Source of the DNA: Synergistaceae bacterium
Lineage (GTDB): Bacteria > Synergistota > Synergistia > Synergistales > Aminobacteriaceae
DNA: 64,000 nt
Reading direction: 5' to 3'
Assembly: GCA_017445405.1 (NCBI GenBank)
Contig: JAFSUD010000012.1
Location: forward strand, 1 to 64,000
In this document: positions 17,291 through 26,625 of the stretch, one piece after another
Position numbering within the stretch: position 1 is the stretch's first letter
Layout of the letters: every line of letters starts with the position of its first letter
Made by a program: the position numbers and the translations under genes
Notes under the pieces: generated by a model
Told to the model about the DNA's origin: nothing
The model's database searches: none
Seen by the model: the letters and a program-made list of their open reading frames with translations, nothing else

Positions 17291-19462
17291 ATGATTTTTA
17301 CTTTGCCGGATGCCGCCGCTTTAGCTGCAGTTCCAACTATGCGCAAAAAGGTTCAGAGCTATTCCGATATTGGCGTGGCTCTCCTTATGGTGCTCATCAT
17401 TATTATGATGGTCGTTCCCCTCCCCACTTGGCTCATTGATATTCTCCTCGCTATGAATATCACCCTGGGCGTGGTTACCCTGCTCGTTACTTTCTACGTA
17501 AAGAGAGCTTTAGACTTGTCCATCTTCCCGACTTTGCTGTTAATCTCGACGCTGTTTCGTCTCTCTCTCAACGTCTCCACAACTAGGCTTATACTCCTTT
17601 ATGGAAACGCAGGAGAACTCATTAACGCTTTCGGCAATTTCGTTGTCGGCGGTAATTATGTCGTCGGTATCATCATGTTCCTGATCCTCGTCATCATTCA
17701 GATGCTCGTCATCACTAAAGGCGCAGAAAGAGTCGCTGAAGTCGCAGCTAGATTTACTCTCGACGCTATGCCCGGAAAGCAGATGTCTATTGATGCTGAC
17801 CTAAATTCAGGCCTCATTGATGAACAGGGCGCAAAGCAACGACGGCAGGATATTCAGAGTGAAGCAGATTTTTACGGTGCTATGGACGGCGCAAGCAAAT
17901 TCGTTAAGGGTGATGCTATTGCCGGGCTTATCATCACTACTATTAACATCATCGGAGGACTGTCTATCGGTATCTTCATGAGAGGTATGGATGCAGGACA
18001 GGCTGCTGCTCATTACAGCCTCCTTACTGTAGGCGACGGCTTGGTCGGACAGATACCCGCTCTCCTCATGTCTACCGCTATGGGCGTTATAGTTACCAGA
18101 GCTGCTGCAAGTTCAGAACTCGGCCCGGACCTCATTAACTCATTCACTCGCTACCCCAGACCCCTTTACATTGCTGCAGGTATGCTCTTGTCGCTCGGGC
18201 TTATTCCGGGACTGCCTACAGCTCCTTTCGTAGGACTGGCTTTACTTACAGGCTTTCTAGGCTATTCCGTCAGCAGAGAAGCTGCCTTGCAGTCTATTAA
18301 CGCTGAGGAACAGGCTGCTTCCGCTCCTTCATCAACCGGGGCAGCTCCCCAAGCAGGAACACCCGGAGCACCCGCAGGACAGGCAGGCGCACAGGCTGAA
18401 GCCCCAAAAGCTGAACCCGTTTCTCCTGAAGATGTCATGAAATTATTAACCGTTGAACCTATGGAGGCAGAAATCGGTTACGCTATTATCCCCCTCATTG
18501 ACCCGGGACAAGGTGGAGATATGCTTGAACGCATAGGCACTATCCGCAAACAAATGGCTCTGGAAATGGGCATCGTAGTTCCTCCCATAAGAATACGCGA
18601 TAACATTCAGATTAAACCTACTGAATATATTCTGCGCGTTAAAGGTGCTGAGGCCGGAAGAGGTGAATTATTGCCTGACCATTACCTCGCCATGAATACC
18701 GGCGCGGTCGCTGAAGACTTGATAGGCGTTCCCACTAAAGAACCTGCCTTCGGGCTTCCCGCTCTGTGGATTTCGCCGGATCTGCGCGATAAGGCTGAAG
18801 CTATGGGCTATACTGTCGTCGATGCTCCGTCTGTCCTGGCTACGCATTTGTCTGAAGTCATAAGGAAAAACGGCGCAGAATTATTAACCCGTCAGGAAGT
18901 ACAGAAATTAACTGATATGGTTAAGGAAAATTCCCCCGCCGTCGTCAGTGATTTGTTAGCATCTTTATCTCTAGGCGAAATTCAGAAGGTGTTACAGAAC
19001 CTCATACGTGAACAAATTCCTATTCGCGACCTCGTTACTATCTTTGAGGCTCTCGCTGATTACGGCAAAATGTCCAGAAGCGTCGACTTCCTCACTGAAC
19101 GCGCAAGAGAAGCATTATCACGCCTAATTTCCCTCAAAATTCAAGGCCCGGACGGCATCATTACTGCTGCTACTCTCTCTCCTAACTGGGAACAGAAAAT
19201 TACTGCGGGCGTTGACGGCGATTTGGCTAGAGGATGGCAGCTTAATTTAGACCCCAGAGATGTCCAGAAAATGGTGAACGCTATCGCTAAGGCTATGGAC
19301 TTGATGATTGCTAAGAATTTACCCCCTGTACTCCTCGTTCATCCGGATGTCAGGCTCATCGTTAGAAGATTAATTGAAGGCTCGGTTAATAATATCTTCG
19401 TCGTGTCTTATAATGAGATTACGCGCGGAGTGCAAATAAAAACCGTCGGAATGGTGGAATAA
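17291..19462 (+). CDS. flhA: flagellar export-gate protein FlhA
   Basis: A protein of up to 723 residues forming the nonameric export gate of the flagellar type III system. Eight membrane helices occupy residues ~25-345, with the conserved cytoplasmic loop FTLDAMPGKQMSIDADLNSG between them; the C-terminal cytoplasmic half (about 375 onward), which docks chaperone-substrate complexes, follows a Pro/Ala-rich linker. Start is uncertain: ATG 17291 directly follows a GATGGGGG run without proper spacing; MRKKVQSYSDIG at 17339 is the alternative. An extended -10 (TGTAAAAT, 17241-17248) lies upstream. First gene of the flagellar/chemotaxis operon; codons end mostly in T or C. Confidence 0.96.
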   Translation: MIFTLPDAAALAAVPTMRKKVQSYSDIGVALLMVLIIIMMVVPLPTWLIDILLAMNITLGVVTLLVTFYVKRALDLSIFPTLLLISTLFRLSLNVSTTRLILLYGNAGELINAFGNFVVGGNYVVGIIMFLILVIIQMLVITKGAERVAEVAARFTLDAMPGKQMSIDADLNSGLIDEQGAKQRRQDIQSEADFYGAMDGASKFVKGDAIAGLIITTINIIGGLSIGIFMRGMDAGQAAAHYSLLTVGDGLVGQIPALLMSTAMGVIVTRAAASSELGPDLINSFTRYPRPLYIAAGMLLSLGLIPGLPTAPFVGLALLTGFLGYSVSREAALQSINAEEQAASAPSSTGAAPQAGTPGAPAGQAGAQAEAPKAEPVSPEDVMKLLTVEPMEAEIGYAIIPLIDPGQGGDMLERIGTIRKQMALEMGIVVPPIRIRDNIQIKPTEYILRVKGAEAGRGELLPDHYLAMNTGAVAEDLIGVPTKEPAFGLPALWISPDLRDKAEAMGYTVVDAPSVLATHLSEVIRKNGAELLTRQEVQKLTDMVKENSPAVVSDLLASLSLGEIQKVLQNLIREQIPIRDLVTIFEALADYGKMSRSVDFLTERAREALSRLISLKIQGPDGIITAATLSPNWEQKITAGVDGDLARGWQLNLDPRDVQKMVNAIAKAMDLMIAKNLPPVLLVHPDVRLIVRRLIEGSVNNIFVVSYNEITRGVQIKTVGMVE

Positions 19463-19464
19463 TT

Positions 19465-19722
19465 ATGCAGATTAATAATTTTTCTTATACTGTGCGTGAT
19501 GAATTGCTGGCAAATTATTCTAGAACCGCTCAGGCTCTCAGGAATAATATTGCTTCACGCTTTGATAACGTATTCGATGAGGTATTGGCTAAGAGAATTA
19601 ATTACTCTGAACAAGATAAAATAATCGCCGGGACTGCTCAGGTTTACGTAAGAGCTAAGGACATTTCAGGACATTTTGACCCCGTCCTCGCTGCTTATTC
19701 CAGAAATGGGAATTTAACATGA
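19465..19722 (+). CDS. unknown 85-residue protein between flhA and flhF
   Basis: I do not recognise this protein. It starts 2 bases after the flhA stop and its stop overlaps the flhF ATG (ATGA), so it is clearly part of the operon. It has no signal or membrane segment; the N-terminal half is helical (YTVRDELLANYSRTAQALRN) and the middle reads KRINYSEQDKIIAG. Codon use matches flhA and flhF. A small flagellar accessory or regulatory role is inferred only from position. Confidence 0.6.
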   Translation: MQINNFSYTVRDELLANYSRTAQALRNNIASRFDNVFDEVLAKRINYSEQDKIIAGTAQVYVRAKDISGHFDPVLAAYSRNGNLT

Positions 19723-21206
19723 GAGTTACTAACCAGATTACTTTTACCGCTAAAGATGATGCAGAAGCCCTAAGGCTCGCCTCTGAACGACTGGGAAGAG
19801 ATGCCGTCATTCTCTCTACCCAGATGATTAAAGAAGGCGGGGTGTTAGGCATGTTTAAACATTCCGTCCTCAAAGTTACTGCAGGCATCCTTGAAGATGA
19901 TGAACCTGTGCCCCAGAACAGGCAGAGATTACAGCCCTCCGCTGCTGCCTCCGCCTCCGCTATGGATGATGACACAAGGCGCGAAAACTTAATCGCTTTC
20001 CAAAAACTTATGGAGTTTAAGGAACGTTCGGGAAACATTTCGGCTGCTCCTTCCGCTCCTATGACCGCTTCCCTGGGCGATGAAGGCTACAGGCTTCCTC
20101 AGAGCGAGAATATCTCTATCTCCCCTGAAGGCCTCAGAAATGCTTATGGACTTACTACAAGGCCAGCTCCCGTTCAGACTGCCGTAACTCAGCTTGGCTT
20201 GGGACAGCATACCGTAACTCAGCCTAATTCGGGAACAGAGACTACAAACACTATGTCAGGCAATGACGCAAAATTGCTTAAGGAACAAGTGGGCGCACTC
20301 GCTGACAGAATTGACGTGCTCCTGCAGAGAATTTCCGCTGTCGAAAACGGCGTAACTACAGCAGTTCAGCAGGCACAGCAAAAGTCTATTCCTCAGCAGT
20401 TGCAGAATTTGCCCCAGCTCTCTCAGGAAGATTCAGGCATAGAAACAAGATTAAAAGCCTCCGATGTCGACGAAAAATATATACGCAAACTTCTGGCAGA
20501 TTACTCCATCGCTGCAAGAAAAGACAGAACCAAAAAATTACCCTTCGCTAAATGGTTAGCTGCTCAGATTGAGTGCTCTGGCGATAACGGCTCAGATGCC
20601 GCAGGAGGAAGAAAAGTTATGCTATTAGGCCCTACAGGCGTAGGAAAAACTACTACTATCGCTAAATTAGCTGCCATCAAAGCACTGTGGGAACATAAAA
20701 AAGTCCTCCTGCTCACCAGCGATACATACAGAATTGCTGCCGTTGAACAGCTTAAAACTTATGCTAAAATTTTAGGTGTCCCAATAGAAATTATATTTGA
20801 CATCAATACTATTCCGGGCGTGGTCAGCGAACATGATAACGCTGATATTATCCTACTCGATACCGCAGGACGTTCACAGAGAGACAAGAAAAATATGGAG
20901 TTGTTCGAAAACCTCTATAATTCCTTCGCTCCCGATGCTGTCCATCTCGTCCTCGCTGCTAATATGAAGTATAAGGATATGTTAGATGTCGTCGAACACA
21001 TACCTACTATCCCTATCACTCATCTGCTGTTCACTAAACTTGATGAAACTATAAGCTACGGCTCCATCTTCAATATTCAGCAGGTTATGGGATGCCCTGT
21101 CTCTTTCCTCACTGTCGGCCAGAATGTCCCTAAAGATATTGAAACCGCTTCAGGCCAGAGAATTGCTGACTTCCTCCTGAAATCTGAAGATGAACGCAAA
21201 CGCTGA
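19719..21206 (+). CDS. flhF: flagellar placement GTPase FlhF
   Basis: A 495-residue SRP-type GTPase that sets flagellar position and number. The N-terminal B domain (about 1-70) begins VTNQITFTAKDDAEALRLA; a variable, Ala/Gln-rich linker follows (about 70-240); the NG domain carries GPTGVGKTTTIAKLAA (G1, about residues 300-315), DTYRIAAVEQLKTYA (G2), DTAGRSQRD (G3) and TKLDET (G4). The start overlaps the preceding orf (ATGA). It partners with FlhG, encoded next with a 17-base overlap. Confidence 0.95.
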   Translation: MRVTNQITFTAKDDAEALRLASERLGRDAVILSTQMIKEGGVLGMFKHSVLKVTAGILEDDEPVPQNRQRLQPSAAASASAMDDDTRRENLIAFQKLMEFKERSGNISAAPSAPMTASLGDEGYRLPQSENISISPEGLRNAYGLTTRPAPVQTAVTQLGLGQHTVTQPNSGTETTNTMSGNDAKLLKEQVGALADRIDVLLQRISAVENGVTTAVQQAQQKSIPQQLQNLPQLSQEDSGIETRLKASDVDEKYIRKLLADYSIAARKDRTKKLPFAKWLAAQIECSGDNGSDAAGGRKVMLLGPTGVGKTTTIAKLAAIKALWEHKKVLLLTSDTYRIAAVEQLKTYAKILGVPIEIIFDINTIPGVVSEHDNADIILLDTAGRSQRDKKNMELFENLYNSFAPDAVHLVLAANMKYKDMLDVVEHIPTIPITHLLFTKLDETISYGSIFNIQQVMGCPVSFLTVGQNVPKDIETASGQRIADFLLKSEDERKR

Positions 21207-22194
21207 AAAAATGGCTAGATATGATTACAATAAACCTGACCAAGCTGGAGAATTAAGACGTATGGTAAACGATAACAGGCAGAAAAATTTATCCGCTTCT
21301 ACTCATAACAGGCTGCATACCCTCTCCGTACTCAGCGGAAAAGGAGGCGTAGGCAAAAGCAATATCGCTGCTGCTTTGGCCTTCGCTCTCGCTGACTTCG
21401 GAAAAAGAACCGTCCTCATTGATGCGGATCTGGGCATGGCTAACCTCGATATCCTCTGCGGGGTCGATAATGCACGCTATAACATTTCGCACCTCATTGA
21501 CGGCTCTAGAAACCTTAATGAAATTCTGGTGCACTTCAGAACTTCTCAGCGCGCTACCTCTCAGAACGGCGCAGTAGCTCTCCTCCCAGGAGGTGTAGGC
21601 CTCAAGAATATTGCTGACCTCGATGATAATGACATGGAAAGGCTCTTCGAGAAATTATCAGCCCTAGAGGCTATGTCTGATTACCTCATCATGGACGCGG
21701 GCGCAGGTATTCACAGAGGCGTGCTCTCCTTCGCTTATGCCTCCGAAATTACTATCCTCGTTACTACCCCGGAACCTACCAGTATACGCGACGCTTACGG
21801 GGTCATTAAGTCTTTGGGGGCTGCTGCTTGGGAAAGCATTGAGGGCGCAGCTACCGGCTTGATGCTCGTCGTCAATATGGCTAGCTCCAGCAGAGAAGCA
21901 AGTGAAGTCGCCGAAAGAATAAGGCTCGCGTCTATGCAGTTCTTAGGCAATGCTCCCGTCTACTTGGGCTATGTACTCAAAGATGAAAATATTGAGCAGT
22001 CTGTAAGAGCCAGAAAAATTTTTTACCGCACTGACCCGGATTCTAATGCTAGTATATGCATCAGAAATTTAGCAGGTGAATTGTTAAGGCTATGCGAAGG
22101 CGCGGACATAAGGCATGAAGCTGTTCACGGAAACGGGCCGGTTAGGTCATTCTTCAGCAGATTAGCTAAGAGTTTATTCACCGGCAAGAAATAA
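21190..22194 (+). CDS. flhG: MinD-like ATPase FlhG (YlxH)
   Basis: A ParA/MinD-type ATPase (up to 334 residues) that counters FlhF and limits flagellar number. The deviant Walker A KGGVGKSN is near residue 50-57, LIDADLGMANLDILCG follows, and MDAGAGIHRGVL is the switch region. An N-terminal segment with Asn-Arg-Gln residues (MVNDNRQKN) resembles the FlhF GTPase-activating DQAxxLR helix (here DQAGELR). The start at 21190 overlaps flhF by 17 bases; ATG 21211, 4 bases after the flhF stop, is the alternative and neither has a strong ribosome-binding site. Confidence 0.92.
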   Translation: MNANAEKMARYDYNKPDQAGELRRMVNDNRQKNLSASTHNRLHTLSVLSGKGGVGKSNIAAALAFALADFGKRTVLIDADLGMANLDILCGVDNARYNISHLIDGSRNLNEILVHFRTSQRATSQNGAVALLPGGVGLKNIADLDDNDMERLFEKLSALEAMSDYLIMDAGAGIHRGVLSFAYASEITILVTTPEPTSIRDAYGVIKSLGAAAWESIEGAATGLMLVVNMASSSREASEVAERIRLASMQFLGNAPVYLGYVLKDENIEQSVRARKIFYRTDPDSNASICIRNLAGELLRLCEGADIRHEAVHGNGPVRSFFSRLAKSLFTGKK

Positions 22195-22198
22195 CCGC

Positions 22199-22228
22199 TA
22201 TAATTACACACAATATGCTGAAAGGAGG
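22199..22228 (+). promoter_or_regulatory. consensus -10 and unused strong ribosome-binding site between flhG and cheB
   Basis: TATAAT (22199-22204) lies 4 bases after the flhG stop without a clear -35. AAAGGAGG (22221-22228) follows, but the best-placed codon after it (CTG 22238) is out of the cheB frame; it would read an 11-codon ORF whose TGA overlaps the cheB ATG 22270 (ATGA). This may be an internal promoter with a coupled leader peptide for cheB. Confidence 0.4.
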
Positions 22229-22269
22229 TGCACTCTGCTGACTCATATTTACTGGGACAGCAGATTAAT

Positions 22270-23367
22270 ATGATACCTAGGGGCGCAAAAATAAGGGTAT
22301 TAGTCGTTGATGACAGTGCGCTTATGAGGCAGTTCATCAGCGATATTCTTAGGTCTGACCCGCGAATTGAAGTTGCAGGCACAGCTAGAGACGGCAAAGA
22401 TGCACTGGCACAAATACATAACCTTAAGCCTGATTTGGTTACTATGGATGTTGAGATGCCTAACATGAGCGGACTTCAAGCTCTCGAGGAAATTATGAGA
22501 ACTAATCCTCTTCCCGTTATCATGGTTAGTTCTATGACTCAGGAAGGAGCAGAGACGACACTAAAAGCTCTTGCGCTCGGCTGCGTTGACTTCATAGGGA
22601 AACCTTCAGGGTCAATATCTCTGAACATCAAGACAATAGGGCAGGAACTTATAGACAAGGTAATAGCAGCAAGCACAGCGAGACTCAGGACACCCAGCAG
22701 GGCAGGTATCTTCGGAGGCGCAAGGCTTAATGTTGCCCCCGCTCCAGACTTCCGGAGAATGAACCCTCCCGCTAATTTCCCCGGCCTCTCGGGTCGGCGC
22801 GACATCGTGGCCATCGCAAGCTCAACCGGAGGGCCTATGGCTCTCTCTGAACTCATCCCTAAGCTGCCCAAAAAGTTCCCCGTCCCCATCGTCATCACTC
22901 AGCACATGCCGAAGGAGTTCACTCCGTCTTTCGCTAAGAGACTCGACGAGACTTCAGAGGTCGAGGTCGTCGAAGGCTTCGAGGGACTGACACTCAAGCC
23001 GGGAAGAGTCGTCATCGCACCGGGAGGAAAACACCTCACCATCAAAAGACGCGCAGGTGTCGCAGTGTGCTCATTGTCTGACGCTCCACCCGTCCTCTCC
23101 GTTAAGCCCGCTGCTAATATTATGTTCCTGAGCATCGCCGACGAGTTCGGAGGTAACGTTTTGTGCGTCATCCTCACCGGCATGGGACGAGACGGGACAG
23201 ACGGAGCGACCGCCCTCAAGCGCAAAGGTGCATACGTCATAGCCGAAAGCCAGAAATCCTGCGTCGTGTACGGAATGCCTAAAGCTGCAGTTGACGCAGG
23301 CATCGTTGATGAAGTGCTCCCGCTAAATGAAATTCCTGACGCTATGGTCAGAATCGTGAAGCAATAA
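22270..23367 (+). CDS. cheB: chemotaxis response regulator / protein-glutamate methylesterase CheB
   Basis: A 365-residue protein that demethylates and deamidates chemoreceptors. The N-terminal receiver domain has the acidic pair in VLVVDDSALMR and the phospho-acceptor Asp in MDVEMPNMSG (about residue 60), with Lys in GKPSG. The C-terminal methylesterase domain shows the catalytic Ser (SSTGGP), His (ITQHMP) and Asp (GMGRDGTDGA). The start is set at ATG 22270 since it best fits family length; the GTG at 22228 lies inside the upstream ribosome-binding site. Activated by CheA phosphorylation. Confidence 0.95.
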   Translation: MIPRGAKIRVLVVDDSALMRQFISDILRSDPRIEVAGTARDGKDALAQIHNLKPDLVTMDVEMPNMSGLQALEEIMRTNPLPVIMVSSMTQEGAETTLKALALGCVDFIGKPSGSISLNIKTIGQELIDKVIAASTARLRTPSRAGIFGGARLNVAPAPDFRRMNPPANFPGLSGRRDIVAIASSTGGPMALSELIPKLPKKFPVPIVITQHMPKEFTPSFAKRLDETSEVEVVEGFEGLTLKPGRVVIAPGGKHLTIKRRAGVAVCSLSDAPPVLSVKPAANIMFLSIADEFGGNVLCVILTGMGRDGTDGATALKRKGAYVIAESQKSCVVYGMPKAAVDAGIVDEVLPLNEIPDAMVRIVKQ

Positions 23368-23395
23368 ATTTATCCTTGAAGGAGGAATAATAACT

Positions 23396-25441
23396 TTGGC
23401 AGATATGGATATGAGCCAGTATCTGGGCGCGTTCCTGGATGAAACTGACGACAATTTGCAGAGATTAGATGATATGCTGCTGGCCCTTGAGAAAAATATG
23501 GTTGATATGGACGTAATCAACGAAATCTTCAGGTCAGCCCACACGCTTAAAGGTATGGCTGGAACAATGGGCTTCACTCAGATGATGGGTCTCACCCACG
23601 CAATGGAAGACCGCCTTGACGAGGCACGCAAAGGGACGAGACCGCTCACTGAAGGGGACATGAATTTATTGTTCACGGGGCTTGATAACCTTCAGGCAAT
23701 GGCAGACAGCATCAGAGGCGGAGGGAATGACGCGCATATCGACGTATCCGAAATAGTTGCGCAGTTACGCGACAAAGCACCCGCGCCCGCTCAGGCAGCC
23801 CCCGTTCAGGCAGCAGGCCAAGAGCAGGGCACTTCCGGAGGCTCGCAGGATTCCGAATGGGTGAAGAAAGCTAATGATGAAGGTGCAAATGCCTTCAGCG
23901 TTCATGTTACCCTCAGCCAATCCTGCCTCCTAAAAGCTGCAAGAGCTTATATGGTCGTCAACAGGCTAGAGGAATTGGGCGAAATCTTCAGAGCTGACCC
24001 TCCCACTGACGCGCTCGAGAGGGAAGAGTTCGAGTTCGAGTTCACAATCTACGTCGCGACTCCAGCTCCCGCCGAAGAGGTCAAGGCTGCCATCGAGAAA
24101 ATAGGCGACGTGCAGACCGCTGACGTTGAAGAGGTCAAGGCTACGAGTGCCCCGTCCGCCCCGAGTCCGAGTCCCGCAGTGCAGGAGAGTCCCGAGCCGA
24201 GTCCGTCCGCCCCGAGTCCGAGTCCCGCACCAGCGAGTGCTCCAGCAGCCCAAACACCGGCCAAGAAAGAGGGAGCGAAGAAGTCGAGTCAGACCGTCCG
24301 AGTGGACATAGGGAGGCTCGATAAGCTCATGAATCTTGTGGGCGAGCTGGTCATCTCTAGAGCACGCATTGAACGCCTCGTGCAGGAAGCTAGACTCCGC
24401 CAGTTCGACGAGACTCTCTCTCAGTTGGGGCGCATCTCAGGAGACATTCAGGAACTCGTTACTAAATTGCGTATGGTCCCGGTCAGCTTCACTTTCGACA
24501 GATTCCCGCGCCTCATTCGCGACCTCAGCAAAACTCTCAACAAAAACGTTGAGCTTGTCCTAGAGGGCGAAGATACTGAACTTGACCGCACCGTCATTGA
24601 TGAGATAGGCGACCCTATGGTTCACTTGATACGCAACTCTATGGATCACGGCATTGAACACCCTGAAGAACGCAAGGCCCTCGGTAAGCCCGAAAAAGGC
24701 ATCCTGAAAATAGCTGCGTATCAGGAAGGCTCAGGCGTTGTAATAGAGGTGAGCGACGACGGAGCAGGTATTGACCCCGACAAGGTGAAGAAGAAGGCCA
24801 TAGAGCGCGGAATTCTGACAGAGGACAGAGCAGCCATAATGAGCGATGAAGAGGCCACGCAGATAGTGTTACTGCCCGGCTTCAGCATGGCCAAGCAGAT
24901 TACTGACCTGTCAGGGCGAGGGGTAGGTATGGACGCTGTAAAGACTAAAGTTGAACAGTTAGGCGGACAGTTCGATTTGGTCAGCAAGAAGAATGAAGGC
25001 ACTCACGTTTACATCAGGCTTCCGCTGACATTGGCTATTGTGCTGTCGCTGCTGATCAAGGTCGGCAATGAGACCTACGCAATATCCCTTGAGAACGTGG
25101 AGGAAACTATAATGGTGCGCCGTGAGGACGTAAAAACTGTTCACGGTGAACCGACTACACTTCTGCGCGGTGAAGTCCTCTCACTAAACATTCTGGGCGA
25201 TATTCTGGGCACTGAGGAAATTGAACGCGACCGTGATGAATACCCTGTAGTAGTGGTGAAGATAGGCAAGAACAAGATAGGGTTTATCGTAAGCCAGTTA
25301 ATAGGCCAGCAGGAAATAGTGATTAAGTCATTAGGGCGTTTTCTGTCAAAGATAGACGGCATAACCGGCGGAACTATTTTAGGGGACGGCAACGTAGCAT
25401 TAATATTAGATGTGGCATCGTTCTATTCGACAAAGAATTAG
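23396..25441 (+). CDS. cheA: chemotaxis sensor histidine kinase CheA
   Basis: A 681-residue kinase that phosphorylates CheY and CheB in response to receptor state. Domains in order: Hpt (residues ~5-110) with RSAHTLKGMAGTMGF containing the phospho-His near 48; P2-like domain (~165-240); a long Ser/Pro/Ala linker (~245-295) whose DNA has near-identical repeats of CCCCGAGTCCGAGTCCCGC; dimerisation helices; HATPase domain with LIRNSMDHGIE (N box), DDGAGID (G1) and GRGVGMDAV (G2); C-terminal CheW-like domain. The start is TTG 23396, 10 bases after GGAGG; an in-frame ATG is at 23405. The stop is TAG. Confidence 0.95.
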   Translation: MADMDMSQYLGAFLDETDDNLQRLDDMLLALEKNMVDMDVINEIFRSAHTLKGMAGTMGFTQMMGLTHAMEDRLDEARKGTRPLTEGDMNLLFTGLDNLQAMADSIRGGGNDAHIDVSEIVAQLRDKAPAPAQAAPVQAAGQEQGTSGGSQDSEWVKKANDEGANAFSVHVTLSQSCLLKAARAYMVVNRLEELGEIFRADPPTDALEREEFEFEFTIYVATPAPAEEVKAAIEKIGDVQTADVEEVKATSAPSAPSPSPAVQESPEPSPSAPSPSPAPASAPAAQTPAKKEGAKKSSQTVRVDIGRLDKLMNLVGELVISRARIERLVQEARLRQFDETLSQLGRISGDIQELVTKLRMVPVSFTFDRFPRLIRDLSKTLNKNVELVLEGEDTELDRTVIDEIGDPMVHLIRNSMDHGIEHPEERKALGKPEKGILKIAAYQEGSGVVIEVSDDGAGIDPDKVKKKAIERGILTEDRAAIMSDEEATQIVLLPGFSMAKQITDLSGRGVGMDAVKTKVEQLGGQFDLVSKKNEGTHVYIRLPLTLAIVLSLLIKVGNETYAISLENVEETIMVRREDVKTVHGEPTTLLRGEVLSLNILGDILGTEEIERDRDEYPVVVVKIGKNKIGFIVSQLIGQQEIVIKSLGRFLSKIDGITGGTILGDGNVALILDVASFYSTKN

Positions 25442-25454
25442 GAGAGTATTATCA

Positions 25455-26111
25455 ATGTCTGACAATGAGTTTGCCCCTTCGGACACGCACTTAACAGCTC
25501 TTCAGTTAGACGCAATAAAGGAAGTCGGAAACATAGGCACAGGCAATGCAGCGACGGCATTATCGGGCCTTTTGTCAACGCGCATAAATATGACCGTGCC
25601 ACAGTGCGAAATGGTGTCAATTTATGAGCTAGGCGAACATTACGGCGACCCGATGCAGATAGTAGGAGCGGTATTTGTGCGTTCACTTGGGGGCTTTCAG
25701 TGCAGCCTGATATTCATTCAGAATGAGGAAGATGCTGCATTGATGGTTGAATTATTGCTCAAGCAGCAGTTCGGCACATTTATTCCTGTCGGCGAAATCC
25801 CCCAGGAAATGACTGACAGCGCATTAAGTGAAGTGGGTAATATAGTTCTGAGTTCCTTTCTGAATGCGATAAATATGCTTCTAGGAACGCAGCACCAGAT
25901 AAGCGTGCCCGGAGTAGCGCATGACATGCTGAGTTCAATACTTGATGTAGTGGCCTCAATATACGGGCAGATGGGAGAAACAGCATTGCTTGTGAACACA
26001 GAACTTAGTGTTGAAGGCCTAGAAAGCGGGCGCAAAGTATCAGGGCATATAATCTTAATCCCGGACCCTGACGCGCTTGAAATGCTGCTAAGAAAGCTGA
26101 AGGTGATGTAA
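25455..26111 (+). CDS. cheC: CheY-P phosphatase CheC
   Basis: A 218-residue phosphatase of CheY-P, working with CheD in the adaptation system known from Bacillus and Thermotoga. Two copies of the CheC active-site motif are visible, DAIKEVGNIGTGNA near residue 20 and SALSEVGNIVLSSFLNA near 120, each with the conserved Glu and Asn. The start ATG 25455 has AGGAGAG upstream; an in-frame start earlier would overlap cheA. From here the operon's codons shift to A/G-ending forms (ATA, GTA, GTG, GCG). Confidence 0.93.
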   Translation: MSDNEFAPSDTHLTALQLDAIKEVGNIGTGNAATALSGLLSTRINMTVPQCEMVSIYELGEHYGDPMQIVGAVFVRSLGGFQCSLIFIQNEEDAALMVELLLKQQFGTFIPVGEIPQEMTDSALSEVGNIVLSSFLNAINMLLGTQHQISVPGVAHDMLSSILDVVASIYGQMGETALLVNTELSVEGLESGRKVSGHIILIPDPDALEMLLRKLKVM

Positions 26112-26114
26112 TGA

Positions 26115-26606
26115 ATGGCTGAAAACAGTATAGTGTTGGGCATGGCTGATTTATTGGTCATACGTGCTCCTGTGAAATTAATAACTCTTGGCCTCGGGTC
26201 ATGCATAGGCCTTGTAGTTTATGACAGTTTCGCCAAAATAGCAGGCATGGCGCACATAATGCTTCCTAACAGCCGGGGGCTTATGGCCTCAGAGAAAGTA
26301 GGGAAGTTTGCAGATACGGCCGTTCCCCGCATAATAGAAGACATGGTGAAGCTGGGAGCGACGCGTGCCCGTATAAAGGCGAAGATAGCCGGAGGAGCGC
26401 AGATGTTTGCGCTGCCGGGAATGTCGGCGGATTTCCTGACGGTGGGTGCAAAGAACGTAAGCGAGACAATGTTACGTTTGCGCCGTCTTGGAATAGCCCT
26501 TGTAGCCTCAGACACCGGGGGGAATAAGGGGCGTACGATAGAGTTTTCAACGTCAAACTGGATGCTGAAGGTGAAGACGCTTGGCAAAGGAGTAAGTGAG
26601 ATATAG
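26115..26606 (+). CDS. cheD: chemoreceptor glutamine deamidase CheD
   Basis: A 163-residue deamidase acting on receptor glutamines and partner of CheC. The catalytic Cys30 is in LGLGSCIG and His47 in AGMAHIMLP, followed by a conserved KAKIAGGAQMF segment with the third catalytic Thr/Ser region. Starts 3 bases after the cheC stop and ends in TAG. Order cheC-cheD-sigma matches the Bacillus fla/che operon, but cheW is missing between cheA and cheC. Confidence 0.94.
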   Translation: MAENSIVLGMADLLVIRAPVKLITLGLGSCIGLVVYDSFAKIAGMAHIMLPNSRGLMASEKVGKFADTAVPRIIEDMVKLGATRARIKAKIAGGAQMFALPGMSADFLTVGAKNVSETMLRLRRLGIALVASDTGGNKGRTIEFSTSNWMLKVKTLGKGVSEI

Positions 26607-26625
26607 GGGGTTTATTGCAGCCGTA

